From NCBI GenBank assembly GCA_002503205.1, contig DARE01000042.1:1-6481 (forward strand): a stretch of DNA of 6,481 nt. The letters run 5' to 3'. Positions 1-5,987 of this stretch are shown here, one piece after another. The stretch comes from Thermoplasmatales archaeon UBA447 (GTDB lineage Archaea > Thermoplasmatota > Thermoplasmata > Thermoplasmatales > Thermoplasmataceae). The notes under the pieces are model-generated. The model searched no databases, had not been told where the DNA came from, and was given only the letters and a program-made list of their open reading frames with translations. Both the position numbers and the translations under genes were made by a program. Within the stretch, counting starts at the first letter, position 1. Each line of letters starts with the position of its first letter.

Positions 1-206
1 ATGTAAGTCTTAAAGCTGTTTTCCAAGAATTGGAACTAGGTTTATGGATATGACGCGCACGACACACATACTGGCCTAAAGATGATTACTATCCCCCAAG
101 TCGTTACCTCAACGTATGTAGAGACTGAATCCGAACTGATTGTAATTGATCCAATATCACCTTCTCTAGATTGCATCGACCTGTGGGGTGCCTTGACTCC
201 AAAGCC

Positions 207-683
207 CTAACCATGGGGGTTATAACTATGCCCGATCATGTCAGAGATATTGACATTTTTGTGATTAGATAATGGATAAAACCCTAATGCCCAATGTTCT
301 TTTTCCCAGATCAAGTTCCCAATACTCAAATCGCTCCAATCTTTGCAGAGACCGAAATTCCAAGTGACCCACTTCCATTGTATGACACAAGGTGGCGGGC
401 CGGAACACCGATCTAAATACCTCAATATAAAACGATAGTCTTTGACGATGCGCTTACCGAACTCAATGGTGAACTGGATGTCTGGGATTCCCCATGGCAT
501 GACAAAAGAGAAATTCGCTCCTTGCGTAATATGCTTAGCCTCCAGCTTGAATTAGTGATTGTATCCCACTGCGATGAAAGCCTGCTCATTCAAGAGCAGA
601 TTTCGAAATGCCCTTAAATTCCACCCCTTTCGATAAAATGGATTATTGATGTGCTCTCGTGGAAACAAAATCACACAGCATAA
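207..683 (-). pseudogene. Decayed minus-strand gene, family not recognised
   Basis: Read on the minus strand from 683, one frame stays open for about 158 codons with a single internal stop (TAA, plus-strand 552-554) before a TAG at 207-209. Past that TAG the same frame runs on to a stop at 42-44. In AT-rich DNA a stop is expected roughly every 20 codons, so this is unusually open. The upstream part reads FPREHINNPFYRKGWNLRAF and the downstream part contains MPWGIPDIQFTIEFGKR and WKWVTWNFGLCKDWSDL. The content is protein-like and rich in tryptophan and aromatics. No ATG begins the upstream part and no good promoter was found, so the 5' end is also missing or replaced. The intact piece from the ATG at 500 (97 codons) could still be expressed as a short protein. 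I do not recognise the family; an insertion-sequence or viral gene remnant is possible but not shown. Confidence 0.35.
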
Positions 684-786
684 TTACAACTTTCACTTTT
701 CCATCTAACTATTAGGCCTGAAAGTCTCAAAATACCATTTCATCTGAACGGAAAGTAAAGTTAATGGAATGTCTTCATGAAGAATG

Positions 787-797
787 TATTTATTTAA
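787..797 (+). promoter_or_regulatory. TATA box of the vapBC operon
   Basis: TATTTATTTAA is centred at 792, about 26 bases upstream of the ATG at 818. This spacing predicts transcription starting at or next to the A of that ATG, giving a leaderless mRNA. It is the main reason for preferring the start at 818 over the upstream in-frame ATG at 764, which has no comparable box. Confidence 0.5.
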
Positions 798-817
798 GTT
801 ATACATATAACAACAAT

Positions 818-1072
818 ATGGAAAAAAAGACAACAGTTGGACCCAAGGGGCAGGTAGTGATTCCCAAGGAGATCCGGGATAAAATAGGCATAAAGGAATA
901 TTCTGAAGTTATTGTAGACACTATTGATGATTCAGTTATAATAAGGAAGCTCAAACCTGAGTCGGTATCTTACGTAGACTATTACTGCGCTACCTATTCA
1001 AAAAAGCTCACTGAGAAAATAGATATTAAGAAATTAACGGAGGAACAGTATGAAAGAAACATATTACATTGA
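818..1072 (+). CDS. vapB: AbrB/MazE-fold antitoxin (VapB-type)
   Basis: Predicted 84-residue antitoxin that would neutralise the PIN toxin encoded next to it and bind the operon promoter. Residues 3-46 form a SpoVT-AbrB swapped-hairpin DNA-binding domain with the family signature TTVGPKGQVVIPKEIRDKIG (T5 to G24) followed by a strand-rich part ending IIRKLKP. Residues 48-84 are a charged, mostly helical tail (DYYCATYSKKL, KKLTEEQYERN), the usual toxin-binding region. The frame extends upstream to an ATG at 764, but the 18 extra residues look unrelated to the family and a TATA box sits 26 bases before 818. The last 23 bases overlap the toxin gene, indicating one transcript and probably coupled translation. 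Autoregulation by the antitoxin-toxin complex is typical of the family but is inferred here. The family call is firm; the start is fairly sure. Confidence 0.88.
   Translation: MEKKTTVGPKGQVVIPKEIRDKIGIKEYSEVIVDTIDDSVIIRKLKPESVSYVDYYCATYSKKLTEKIDIKKLTEEQYERNILH
1039..1043 (+). promoter_or_regulatory. Shine-Dalgarno of the internal toxin gene
   Basis: GGAGG lies six bases before the ATG at 1050, inside the antitoxin coding sequence. It is the clearest ribosome binding site in the window. It fits a second gene of an operon, whereas the genes with their own promoters here appear leaderless. It fixes the toxin start. Confidence 0.7.
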
Positions 1073-1466
1073 TTCCAATGTTTTCCTGTACCCTGTTCTA
1101 TACAATGATCTGAAAGAGTCTGAAAAGGCAAGAGAAATTTTGTCACAAATCGAGGGTAAAAATATTCATGCATATACCTCCACCTTAACCTGGGATGAGA
1201 TCTCATATGTAGTAGAAAGGACGCTAGGAAAGACGGATGCGATAGAGGTGGGTAAGAAGTTCATTAATTTTCCATTCTTAAGATATATTCCGGTGGACGA
1301 AGAGATAATTAGGAGGAGTCAAATGTTACGTGAAAAATACAATCTGAAACCACGGGATTCGATTCACCTGTCTTGCGCAATAGAACGTAACATTTCTGAA
1401 ATTATATCAGATGACACAGATTTTGATGGCATAAAGGAAATCAAAAGGATACCTGTCAAACAATGA
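1050..1466 (+). CDS. vapC: PIN-domain ribonuclease toxin (VapC-type)
   Basis: A 138-residue single-domain PIN protein, the usual length for VapC toxins, which are Mg2+-dependent RNases. The expected acidic residues are present in order: D8 in YIDSNVFLYP, E50 in LTWDEIS, D103 in PRDSIHLSCAI, and D122/D124 in ISDDTDFD. The active site therefore looks intact. The start is set by the GGAGG six bases upstream. The gene overlaps the antitoxin gene by 23 bases (1050-1072) in another frame, so the two are co-transcribed and probably translationally coupled, with antitoxin made first. The RNA target cannot be read from the sequence; VapC toxins of other organisms cut tRNA or rRNA. No truncation is visible. 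Confidence 0.9.
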   Translation: MKETYYIDSNVFLYPVLYNDLKESEKAREILSQIEGKNIHAYTSTLTWDEISYVVERTLGKTDAIEVGKKFINFPFLRYIPVDEEIIRRSQMLREKYNLKPRDSIHLSCAIERNISEIISDDTDFDGIKEIKRIPVKQ

Positions 1467-1508
1467 AAAGTCTGACCTTAAATCCGTCGCCTTTAACCTG
1501 AACTGACA

Positions 1509-1526
1509 ATTTCCCAAATGGGAAAT
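1509..1526. repeat. Perfect 7-bp inverted repeat, four-base loop
   Basis: ATTTCCC-AAAT-GGGAAAT lies 43 bases after the vapC stop. It could be an RNA hairpin at the 3' end of the vapBC transcript or a small operator. It is not followed by a T tract, so it is not a classical intrinsic terminator. One such palindrome in a 6.5-kb window could arise by chance. Confidence 0.45.
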
Positions 1527-1785
1527 CCTGCATTCACTGATAGAGTAATAAAAGGATTCAAAACTGGACGAGGAACATTGACATTTTTGTTTCCTATAAT
1601 TTTATGAATTTAGTGAAAGTTCTGTTAAAAAACAAAGAAACAGATCAATAGATAAGAATCATGAAACCATGTGGACATATATGATTGGAATACAGGAATC
1701 ATTCTATATAGATTTTAAATGTGATTGTAAATAGTTTTTCTGTTAATGACAAATAGCATTCTTTTAATCCAGGTTATATTGACTG

Positions 1786-1795
1786 AATAATTTAT
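1786..1795 (+). promoter_or_regulatory. Upstream copy of TATA-like decamer before MFS gene
   Basis: AATAATTTAT occurs here and again at 1813-1822, 27 bases apart. The downstream copy is at the right distance for the MFS start. This upstream copy would start transcription near 1817, producing a leadered transcript, or it may be a chance AT-rich match. Confidence 0.25.
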
Positions 1796-1815
1796 TAACT
1801 CGACTTTAGATTAAT

Positions 1816-1823
1816 AATTTATA
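1816..1823 (+). promoter_or_regulatory. TATA box of the MFS transporter gene
   Basis: AATTTATA is centred 25-26 bases before the ATG at 1845, consistent with a leaderless transcript. It supports 1845 over the in-frame TTG at 1836 as the start. Confidence 0.45.
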
Positions 1824-1844
1824 GAATAGACCGATTTGGAAGTT

Positions 1845-3572
1845 ATGGTTCAGGAGAAATGGATCGCACTTTCCAATACTACTATTGGAGTTCTCATGGC
1901 GACTATAAACTCAAGTATTCTTATCATTGCTTTACCTCCAATATTCAGAGGGATAGATCTTAACCCCCTTTCCTCCGGAGCATTCGCTTATCTTTTGTGG
2001 ATCCTGATGGGATACATGATAGTGACAGCAGTTTTGTTAGTTACTATAGGGAGACTTTCAGATATTTTTGGCAGAGTAAGGCTATTTAATCTTGGTTTTG
2101 CAGTTTTTACTGCTGGATCTATACTGCTGTTCCTTACTCCTGGAAAGGGTGATACAGGGGCTCTTGAACTGATATTCTTCAGAATTGTTCAGGCAGTGGG
2201 CGGCTCCTTCCTCATGGCAAACAGTTACGCAATTATAACAGATAATTTTCCAAAGCAGGAAAGGGGAATGGCTCTCGGTATAAACGCTATTGCAGGTACT
2301 GCAGGAATGAGCATTGGCATAGTTGTTGGAGGAATACTTTCCGCAATTGATTGGAGATATGTTTTCCTTGTAAGTGTCCCAGTTGGTCTACTTGGAACAG
2401 TTTGGTCATATCTGAAACTGAAGGAGACCTCACCGAAGATAAGGCAGAAACTGGATATCCCAGGCAATGTTACTTTTGGGGCCGGCCTTATTATTTTCCT
2501 TATAGGCATAACATATGGCCTAGTACCATACAAGACAAGTGCAATGGGCTGGAGCAACCCGTTTGTGATTGTTGCCCTTATCGTCGGAGCAGTGCTTCTG
2601 ATAGCATTCCCGTTCGTTGAAAGAAAAGTCAAACAGCCGATGTTCAGGCTTGAACTGTTCAAAATTCGGGCTTTTTCAGCAGGCACACTATCCGGTATGG
2701 TTGCCGGGATGGGGATGATGGGGCTTATGTTCATGATAATACTGCTGTTCCAGGGCATATGGCTCCCCCTGCATGGTTATTCATTCAGCAGCGTTCCATT
2801 CTGGGCAGGGATATTCATGCTTCCAATGACAGCGGCAATGGGTATTTTCGGGCCACTTGGTGGCAAACTTTCAGACAAGCATGGGTCTAGAGGAATTGCA
2901 ACACTTGGTCTGTTTATTGCTGCATTCGCTCTAATTATGCTTGTTACACTACCTTATGACTTCATATATATAGAAATGGCAGTCCTGCTTTTCATATTCG
3001 GGTCAGGCATGGGCCTTTTTATGGCTCCAAATACGTCTGCTGTAATGTCTTCCGTGCCACCTGAAAGCAGAGGATCTGCCTCTGGGATGCTCACCACTAT
3101 GAGAAATGTTGGGACTACAGCAAGCATGGGTATCTTTTTCACAATTCTGATACTTGGTTTGACATCGATACTTCCTGGAACCATTTTTTCAGGCCTTACA
3201 ACTGCCGGCCTTGGCTCATCACTTTCAAAGACAATATCATCACAGATTCCTCCAACAGATGCGATATTCAGCGCATTGCTCGGAATAAGCCCAATGAAGG
3301 AAATAGTATCCCTTCTCCCTTCCTCAGTTTCTTCAGGAATACCCACAAGTGTGATATCAACAATTACAGCAAGGACATGGTTCCCGGGTGTTTTCGCACC
3401 AGCATTTATGTCGTCACTTCGCATAGTATTCTACTCTGCCTTTGCCATTACACTTACTGGAGCGGCCCTTTCATTGTTCAGAGAACCTATCAGAAAACGA
3501 TCAAGAATCGGAATGGAGGACAGAAACGAGGCAGAAGGTTCAAAGCCCACACCTGCGAAGCAGGGGGATTAA
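1845..3572 (+). CDS. MFS efflux transporter, DHA2 (EmrB/QacA) family, 14 TMS
   Basis: A 575-residue membrane protein of the major facilitator superfamily, predicted to export drugs or other toxic compounds using an ion gradient. Helix 1 contains ATINSSILIIALPPIF (residues 19-34), the DHA2 helix-1 signature. Motif A is GRLSDIFGRVRLF (69-81). A motif-B-like FFRIVQAVGG (111-120) carries R113. A motif-C-like GTAGMSIGIVVGG (151-163) and the DWRYVFLVSVPVG block (169-181) follow; the second half has a motif-A copy, GGKLSDKHGSRG (339-350). Hydrophobic segments fit about 14 helices, with a long Ser/Thr/Gly-rich stretch (about 440-515) before the last one and a charged cytoplasmic tail (about 548-575). 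The ATG at 1845 is chosen from TATA spacing; a TTG at 1836 would add three residues. The gene is monocistronic, with its own promoter and a convergent neighbour. Substrates cannot be inferred. No defect is visible. Confidence 0.9.
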   Translation: MVQEKWIALSNTTIGVLMATINSSILIIALPPIFRGIDLNPLSSGAFAYLLWILMGYMIVTAVLLVTIGRLSDIFGRVRLFNLGFAVFTAGSILLFLTPGKGDTGALELIFFRIVQAVGGSFLMANSYAIITDNFPKQERGMALGINAIAGTAGMSIGIVVGGILSAIDWRYVFLVSVPVGLLGTVWSYLKLKETSPKIRQKLDIPGNVTFGAGLIIFLIGITYGLVPYKTSAMGWSNPFVIVALIVGAVLLIAFPFVERKVKQPMFRLELFKIRAFSAGTLSGMVAGMGMMGLMFMIILLFQGIWLPLHGYSFSSVPFWAGIFMLPMTAAMGIFGPLGGKLSDKHGSRGIATLGLFIAAFALIMLVTLPYDFIYIEMAVLLFIFGSGMGLFMAPNTSAVMSSVPPESRGSASGMLTTMRNVGTTASMGIFFTILILGLTSILPGTIFSGLTTAGLGSSLSKTISSQIPPTDAIFSALLGISPMKEIVSLLPSSVSSGIPTSVISTITARTWFPGVFAPAFMSSLRIVFYSAFAITLTGAALSLFREPIRKRSRIGMEDRNEAEGSKPTPAKQGD

Positions 3573-3585
3573 AGAGATTTACTCT

Positions 3586-3622
3586 CATTTTTAGCGGAGA
3601 GGCTTTAAACCCATATTTTTTC
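3586..3622 (+). terminator. Probable T-rich terminator of the MFS gene
   Basis: Downstream of the MFS stop are two T tracts on the coding strand: five Ts at 3588-3592 and six at 3616-3621. Archaeal RNA polymerase often terminates at such tracts without a hairpin. The gap separates convergent genes, where a terminator is expected. Confidence 0.35.
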
Positions 3623-3766
3623 TGCCATGATAAGGGTGCAGAGATTAACCTAAAGGCAGTCCAATAAAGAATGAATTATAGAATTTACACTGGGTTGCGG
3701 CATACTACAATACAGATACTGAATTTCCAAATTAAAAGTTATTTATAATAAATGTCCAACTGATTA

Positions 3767-4153
3767 TCATAGAGGGCTCATAATTTCCTCTTTACCAGTG
3801 ATTGGGCGCCTCCCTGCAAACCCATCCTCAAGATAGTGCCAGAATAACACATCTTCCTCACCGTATTTCCAGCAAAGGTATGCAGGCATGCCATTTATAA
3901 GTGCAGGGAAATCGATCAGAGTCAAATCGTTGTCCCTTATTTCTATCCCCTTTCGGTATATTTTAGAAAGTATGTTATCAATCTGTTTCGAAATCTCGTC
4001 TGCAGAATCAAGATCATTGTTTACCATTGCTTCCCTTTCTTCTGTGCCGAGTTTACGAATCTCTTCTATGTTGCGTTTGAGCCATTTGAGGGAGGTCCTT
4101 GCCTTTTTAAGGTCAAATAACAGTTGTTGAGGCACTCTTTTCAATAGCATCAT
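3767..4153 (-). CDS. DUF2203 family protein
   Basis: A 128-residue protein recognised as DUF2203 from its C-terminal half: KGIEIRDNDLTLIDFPALING (68-88), AYLCWKYGEED (91-101), LFWHYLEDGFAGRRPI (103-118). These match the family pattern of a DFPA block, a LCW-x-x-GE strand and W-H followed by GFAGR-x-P. The first 60 residues are charged and helical (QQLLFDLKKARTSLKWLKR onward), probably a coiled-coil hairpin. The function of the family is not known to me. The start is uncertain: tandem ATGs at 4153 and 4150 have a TATA-like CATAAAAA at 4171-4178, while the frame stays open to a TTG at 4207, which has no promoter or ribosome site. The family normally begins with an F-T-x-E-E-A-N type motif, absent in this frame. 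It stands alone, convergent with the MFS gene. Confidence 0.72.
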   Translation of the reverse strand: MMLLKRVPQQLLFDLKKARTSLKWLKRNIEEIRKLGTEEREAMVNNDLDSADEISKQIDNILSKIYRKGIEIRDNDLTLIDFPALINGMPAYLCWKYGEEDVLFWHYLEDGFAGRRPITGKEEIMSPL

Positions 4154-4170
4154 TAGATTAACAATTTTCC

Positions 4171-4178
4171 TTTTTATG
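4171..4178 (-). promoter_or_regulatory. Possible TATA box of the DUF2203 gene
   Basis: CATAAAAA on the minus strand is centred about 22 bases before the ATG at 4153 and 24-25 before the ATG at 4150. This is slightly closer than at the other genes here but compatible with a leaderless start at the second ATG. Confidence 0.3.
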
Positions 4179-4400
4179 ACGACACGCCTTGCTGCTTGAA
4201 TTAGCAATACAATTTTTCTTGGTCATTTGGGTTCACTCTAACATCTATAACTACTGTGGAACAACAGCATCGTTTGAAAGATATGCCAAACCAGTCTCAT
4301 CTGAGCTGGAAACCCAATATAACCAGTACCAGCGCTTAATCGAATGCTGGATGAACTGTATGATTCGAAATTCACAAATAGTCATAAACTTGGAGGTCCA

Positions 4401-4424
4401 GAAAAATTGAATAAAGAAAACAAA
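4401..4424 (-). terminator. Possible T-rich terminator of the hemerythrin transcript
   Basis: On the minus strand this stretch reads as a series of T tracts (TTTGTTTTCTTT, then CAATTTTTC), about 75-100 bases after the hemerythrin stop. It is the best candidate for factor-independent archaeal termination there; the position is inferred only from base composition. Confidence 0.3.
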
Positions 4425-4498
4425 CTACTCAATTCTTCAAATTTAACATTCAGAAGACATGTCATTTTGACTAACTTCTGGACGACATAACCCTTCAG

Positions 4499-4960
4499 TC
4501 ATCTGTTCTTTCTTCTCAATCTGTGGCAAATCCAGCCTTCCGGGATATTGTAATCATGTATCCGTGCATTTGAATATTGCTCATTCTCACGCATAAGGGG
4601 ATATACTTTCTCCTCCTCCTGTTCGTTGTGTGCTTTCAAAATTGAATTTATCTCTTCAATGTACTTTGGCGCTTTTTCAATATCCCTGACAGAAATCTCT
4701 TTTTCAACTCTGTCCAGAAGCATCCAGATGGAAGCGTGCTCCATCTCCAGGCCGACTATTCTCTTGCTCATATCATTATCTCCTTGGGAGACAGAGGGGA
4801 ATATTGTTTCCTCTTCGATGTATATATGCCTTTTTAGGGAATTAGAGATCTGCATGAAAAGTTCTGGATCTATTTCACCATTTGAAATTATTTTTATAAG
4901 TTTATCCAGTTTACTGTCCACTTCCCTGTGATCTTCCATGAGATCAGAATCGTTCACCAT
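4499..4960 (-). CDS. Hemerythrin HHE cation-binding domain protein
   Basis: A 153-residue cytoplasmic protein with a four-helix hemerythrin-like (HHE) domain that should hold a di-iron centre. Probable ligands are H11 (EDHREVD), H45 and E49 (RHIYIEEETIFP), H75 (MEHASI), and H111 and E115 (AHNEQEEEKVYP); the H-x3-E pairs in helices 2 and 4 are intact. Such proteins bind oxygen or nitric oxide, sense redox state, or aid iron-sulfur repair, and the sequence does not say which. After the domain (about 125 on) is an unusual tail containing IPEGWICHRLRR with one cysteine (C145). The ATG at 4960 has GAGG close upstream (spacing only two bases) and a weak AT-rich element (plus-strand 4977-4990). The gene starts 38 bases after the stop of the EamA gene on the same strand, so co-transcription is likely, though its own weak promoter is possible. 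Confidence 0.88.
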   Translation of the reverse strand: MVNDSDLMEDHREVDSKLDKLIKIISNGEIDPELFMQISNSLKRHIYIEEETIFPSVSQGDNDMSKRIVGLEMEHASIWMLLDRVEKEISVRDIEKAPKYIEEINSILKAHNEQEEEKVYPLMRENEQYSNARIHDYNIPEGWICHRLRRKNR

Positions 4961-4998
4961 TGCCTCTGATGCTTTCTACAAATTTCTTTTTTTGGAGA

Positions 4999-5838
4999 TC
5001 ACATTTCAGGCTTCACTATAGCAATACCACCACGCAACCTGGAAACTGCAATACCGGCAAACATTATTGCAATTCCTGATATGGAAAATATTGAGGGGAA
5101 TTGCATTGTCATCAAAGATTCAAGCACCACTGCAAACATTGGCACAGCAAATGCAAGGACTGTTATTCTGTTCACCTTGCTGATCCTTATCATCAGGTTC
5201 CAAAGTAAAAACTGCAATGCACCCCCAACAGTTGCCATCCATACAAGGTCTACTGCAAATGAGACTGTGAAATCAAGTTTGAACCCAAATACTGAAGCGG
5301 CAAATAGCATGACAGATCCCAATAGAAACTGAGTTGCATTTACACTATATGGCTCCTCGTCCTTTAGTTTCCTATAGAGCACCGTAAATGTGGCCCAGAA
5401 AATAGCATTTACAATTGTTAGAAATAGACCAATTTCAGTGAACCCATGGAACAGTGGAACTCCGTAGATTGTAACGCCAGCAAAACCCACGATAATTCCT
5501 GCAATTTCAGCTTTTGTTGGCCTTTCCCTGACTAGCAGGAATGCAATTGGAAGCGAAAATAATGGCATTGTGTAACTAAGGACAGCAGACTGTGATGGTG
5601 AAACATAGGAAAGCCCGTATATCCAGAAAGATGTGCTCAGAACAGTAAAGAAGGTTAGAATTAACACATCTTTTGAAATGATAATTCTTCTTGATATTGC
5701 TAAAAGAATGAGCCCGGCAATTGCATAACGTAATGCCATGAATGCAAGAGGAGATGCATAAGAAAGGCCATCCTTAGCAAAGAAATATGAAAGGGAGGTG
5801 AAAACAACATATGGGACAAGAAACTTGATTTCACGCAA
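4999..5838 (-). CDS. EamA/DMT-family membrane transporter
   Basis: A 279-residue integral membrane protein of the drug/metabolite transporter superfamily with two EamA repeats, roughly residues 5-127 and 137-268. About ten hydrophobic helices can be drawn, the normal size and number. Typical features are PLAFMALRYAIAGLILL (30-46), SAVLSYTMPLFSLPIAFLLV (84-103) followed by RERPTKAEIAGIIVGFAGV, and in the second repeat ITVLAFAVPMFAVVLES (225-241) and ISGIAIMFAGIAVSRLR. Family members export amino acids, metabolites or drugs; the substrate cannot be told. The start is a TTG at 5838: there is no in-frame ATG before residue 34, the protein begins properly at helix 1, and a TATA box stands about 27 bases upstream, so a leaderless TTG start is plausible. 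The upstream frame remains open, so a slightly longer form from a CTG cannot be excluded. The hemerythrin gene follows 38 bases later. Confidence 0.88.
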   Translation of the reverse strand: MREIKFLVPYVVFTSLSYFFAKDGLSYASPLAFMALRYAIAGLILLAISRRIIISKDVLILTFFTVLSTSFWIYGLSYVSPSQSAVLSYTMPLFSLPIAFLLVRERPTKAEIAGIIVGFAGVTIYGVPLFHGFTEIGLFLTIVNAIFWATFTVLYRKLKDEEPYSVNATQFLLGSVMLFAASVFGFKLDFTVSFAVDLVWMATVGGALQFLLWNLMIRISKVNRITVLAFAVPMFAVVLESLMTMQFPSIFSISGIAIMFAGIAVSRLRGGIAIVKPEM

Positions 5839-5860
5839 TTTGCACCGGATGATGGAGGTG

Positions 5861-5870
5861 TTTATTAATA
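5861..5870 (-). promoter_or_regulatory. TATA box of the EamA-hemerythrin unit
   Basis: On the minus strand TATTAATAAA is centred about 27 bases upstream of the TTG start at 5838, with no ribosome binding site between. This suggests a leaderless transcript and supports the rare TTG start. Confidence 0.45.
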
Positions 5871-5958
5871 TCTCCAGTCCGCTTGATTGACAATGTGTAT
5901 TTCATGAATTAGAATTTTCGAAGAATATTTACAACTTTATGAAAATTAAAATATAAAA

Positions 5959-5966
5959 TTATATAA
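5959..5966 (+). promoter_or_regulatory. TATA box of the finger-like protein gene
   Basis: TTATATAA is centred 25-26 bases before the GTG at 5988. No Shine-Dalgarno is present in the intervening bases, so a leaderless GTG start is likely. A second TATA-like run, ATATAAAA, sits just upstream at 5951-5958. Confidence 0.5.
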
Positions 5967-5987
5967 CTCAGATTAAGTTATTGTATT

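Larger units (their letters stand above)
1467..1844. other. Non-coding stretch between vapC and the MFS gene
   Basis: About 380 AT-rich bases with no credible reading frame on either strand. The left part holds a perfect 7-bp inverted repeat (1509-1526) and T-rich runs near 1583-1605 that could end the vapBC transcript. The middle part has a 6-bp inverted repeat, ATGATT/AATCAT, at 1681-1702. The right part holds two copies of the same TATA-like decamer ahead of the transporter gene. No tRNA or recognised structured RNA was seen. Confidence 0.5.
4154..4498. other. Stretch without a convincing gene
   Basis: This lies between the 5' end of the DUF2203 gene and the 3' end of the hemerythrin gene. 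A plus-strand frame from a TTG at 4189 to 4410 (73 codons, for example SFERYAKPVSSELETQYNQY) is open and helical-looking. It has no ATG near its beginning, no visible promoter, and runs antisense across the upstream region of the DUF2203 gene. I treat it as unproven. The right part contains T-rich sequence on the minus strand that may end the hemerythrin transcript. Confidence 0.35.

Noticed and set aside
249..1590. Fourteen-base identity, ATTGACATTTTTGT, at 249-262 and 1577-1590
   Set aside because: Tempting as flanking repeats of a mobile toxin-antitoxin unit, but one match of this length in AT-rich DNA of this size is near chance and the flanks do not match.
2225..2758. 177-codon minus-strand frame inside the MFS gene
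   Set aside because: Antisense shadow of a strongly supported transporter gene; its translation has no family features.
2954..3424. 156-codon minus-strand frame inside the MFS gene
   Set aside because: Antisense shadow of the same transporter, explained by the codon bias of the real gene.
3616..3642. TCTGC/GCAGA pairing after a T tract as a terminator hairpin
   Set aside because: Only five pairs with a 12-base loop, and the T tract precedes rather than follows the stem.
3377..3667. Plus-strand frame overlapping the MFS 3' end
   Set aside because: Out-of-frame shadow running into the intergenic region, with no ribosome site or recognisable content.
4189..4410. Plus-strand 73-codon frame with helical-looking translation
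   Set aside because: It begins at a TTG with no promoter or ribosome site, no in-frame ATG appears until late in the frame, and I recognise no family. It was kept only as a note in the non-coding entry.
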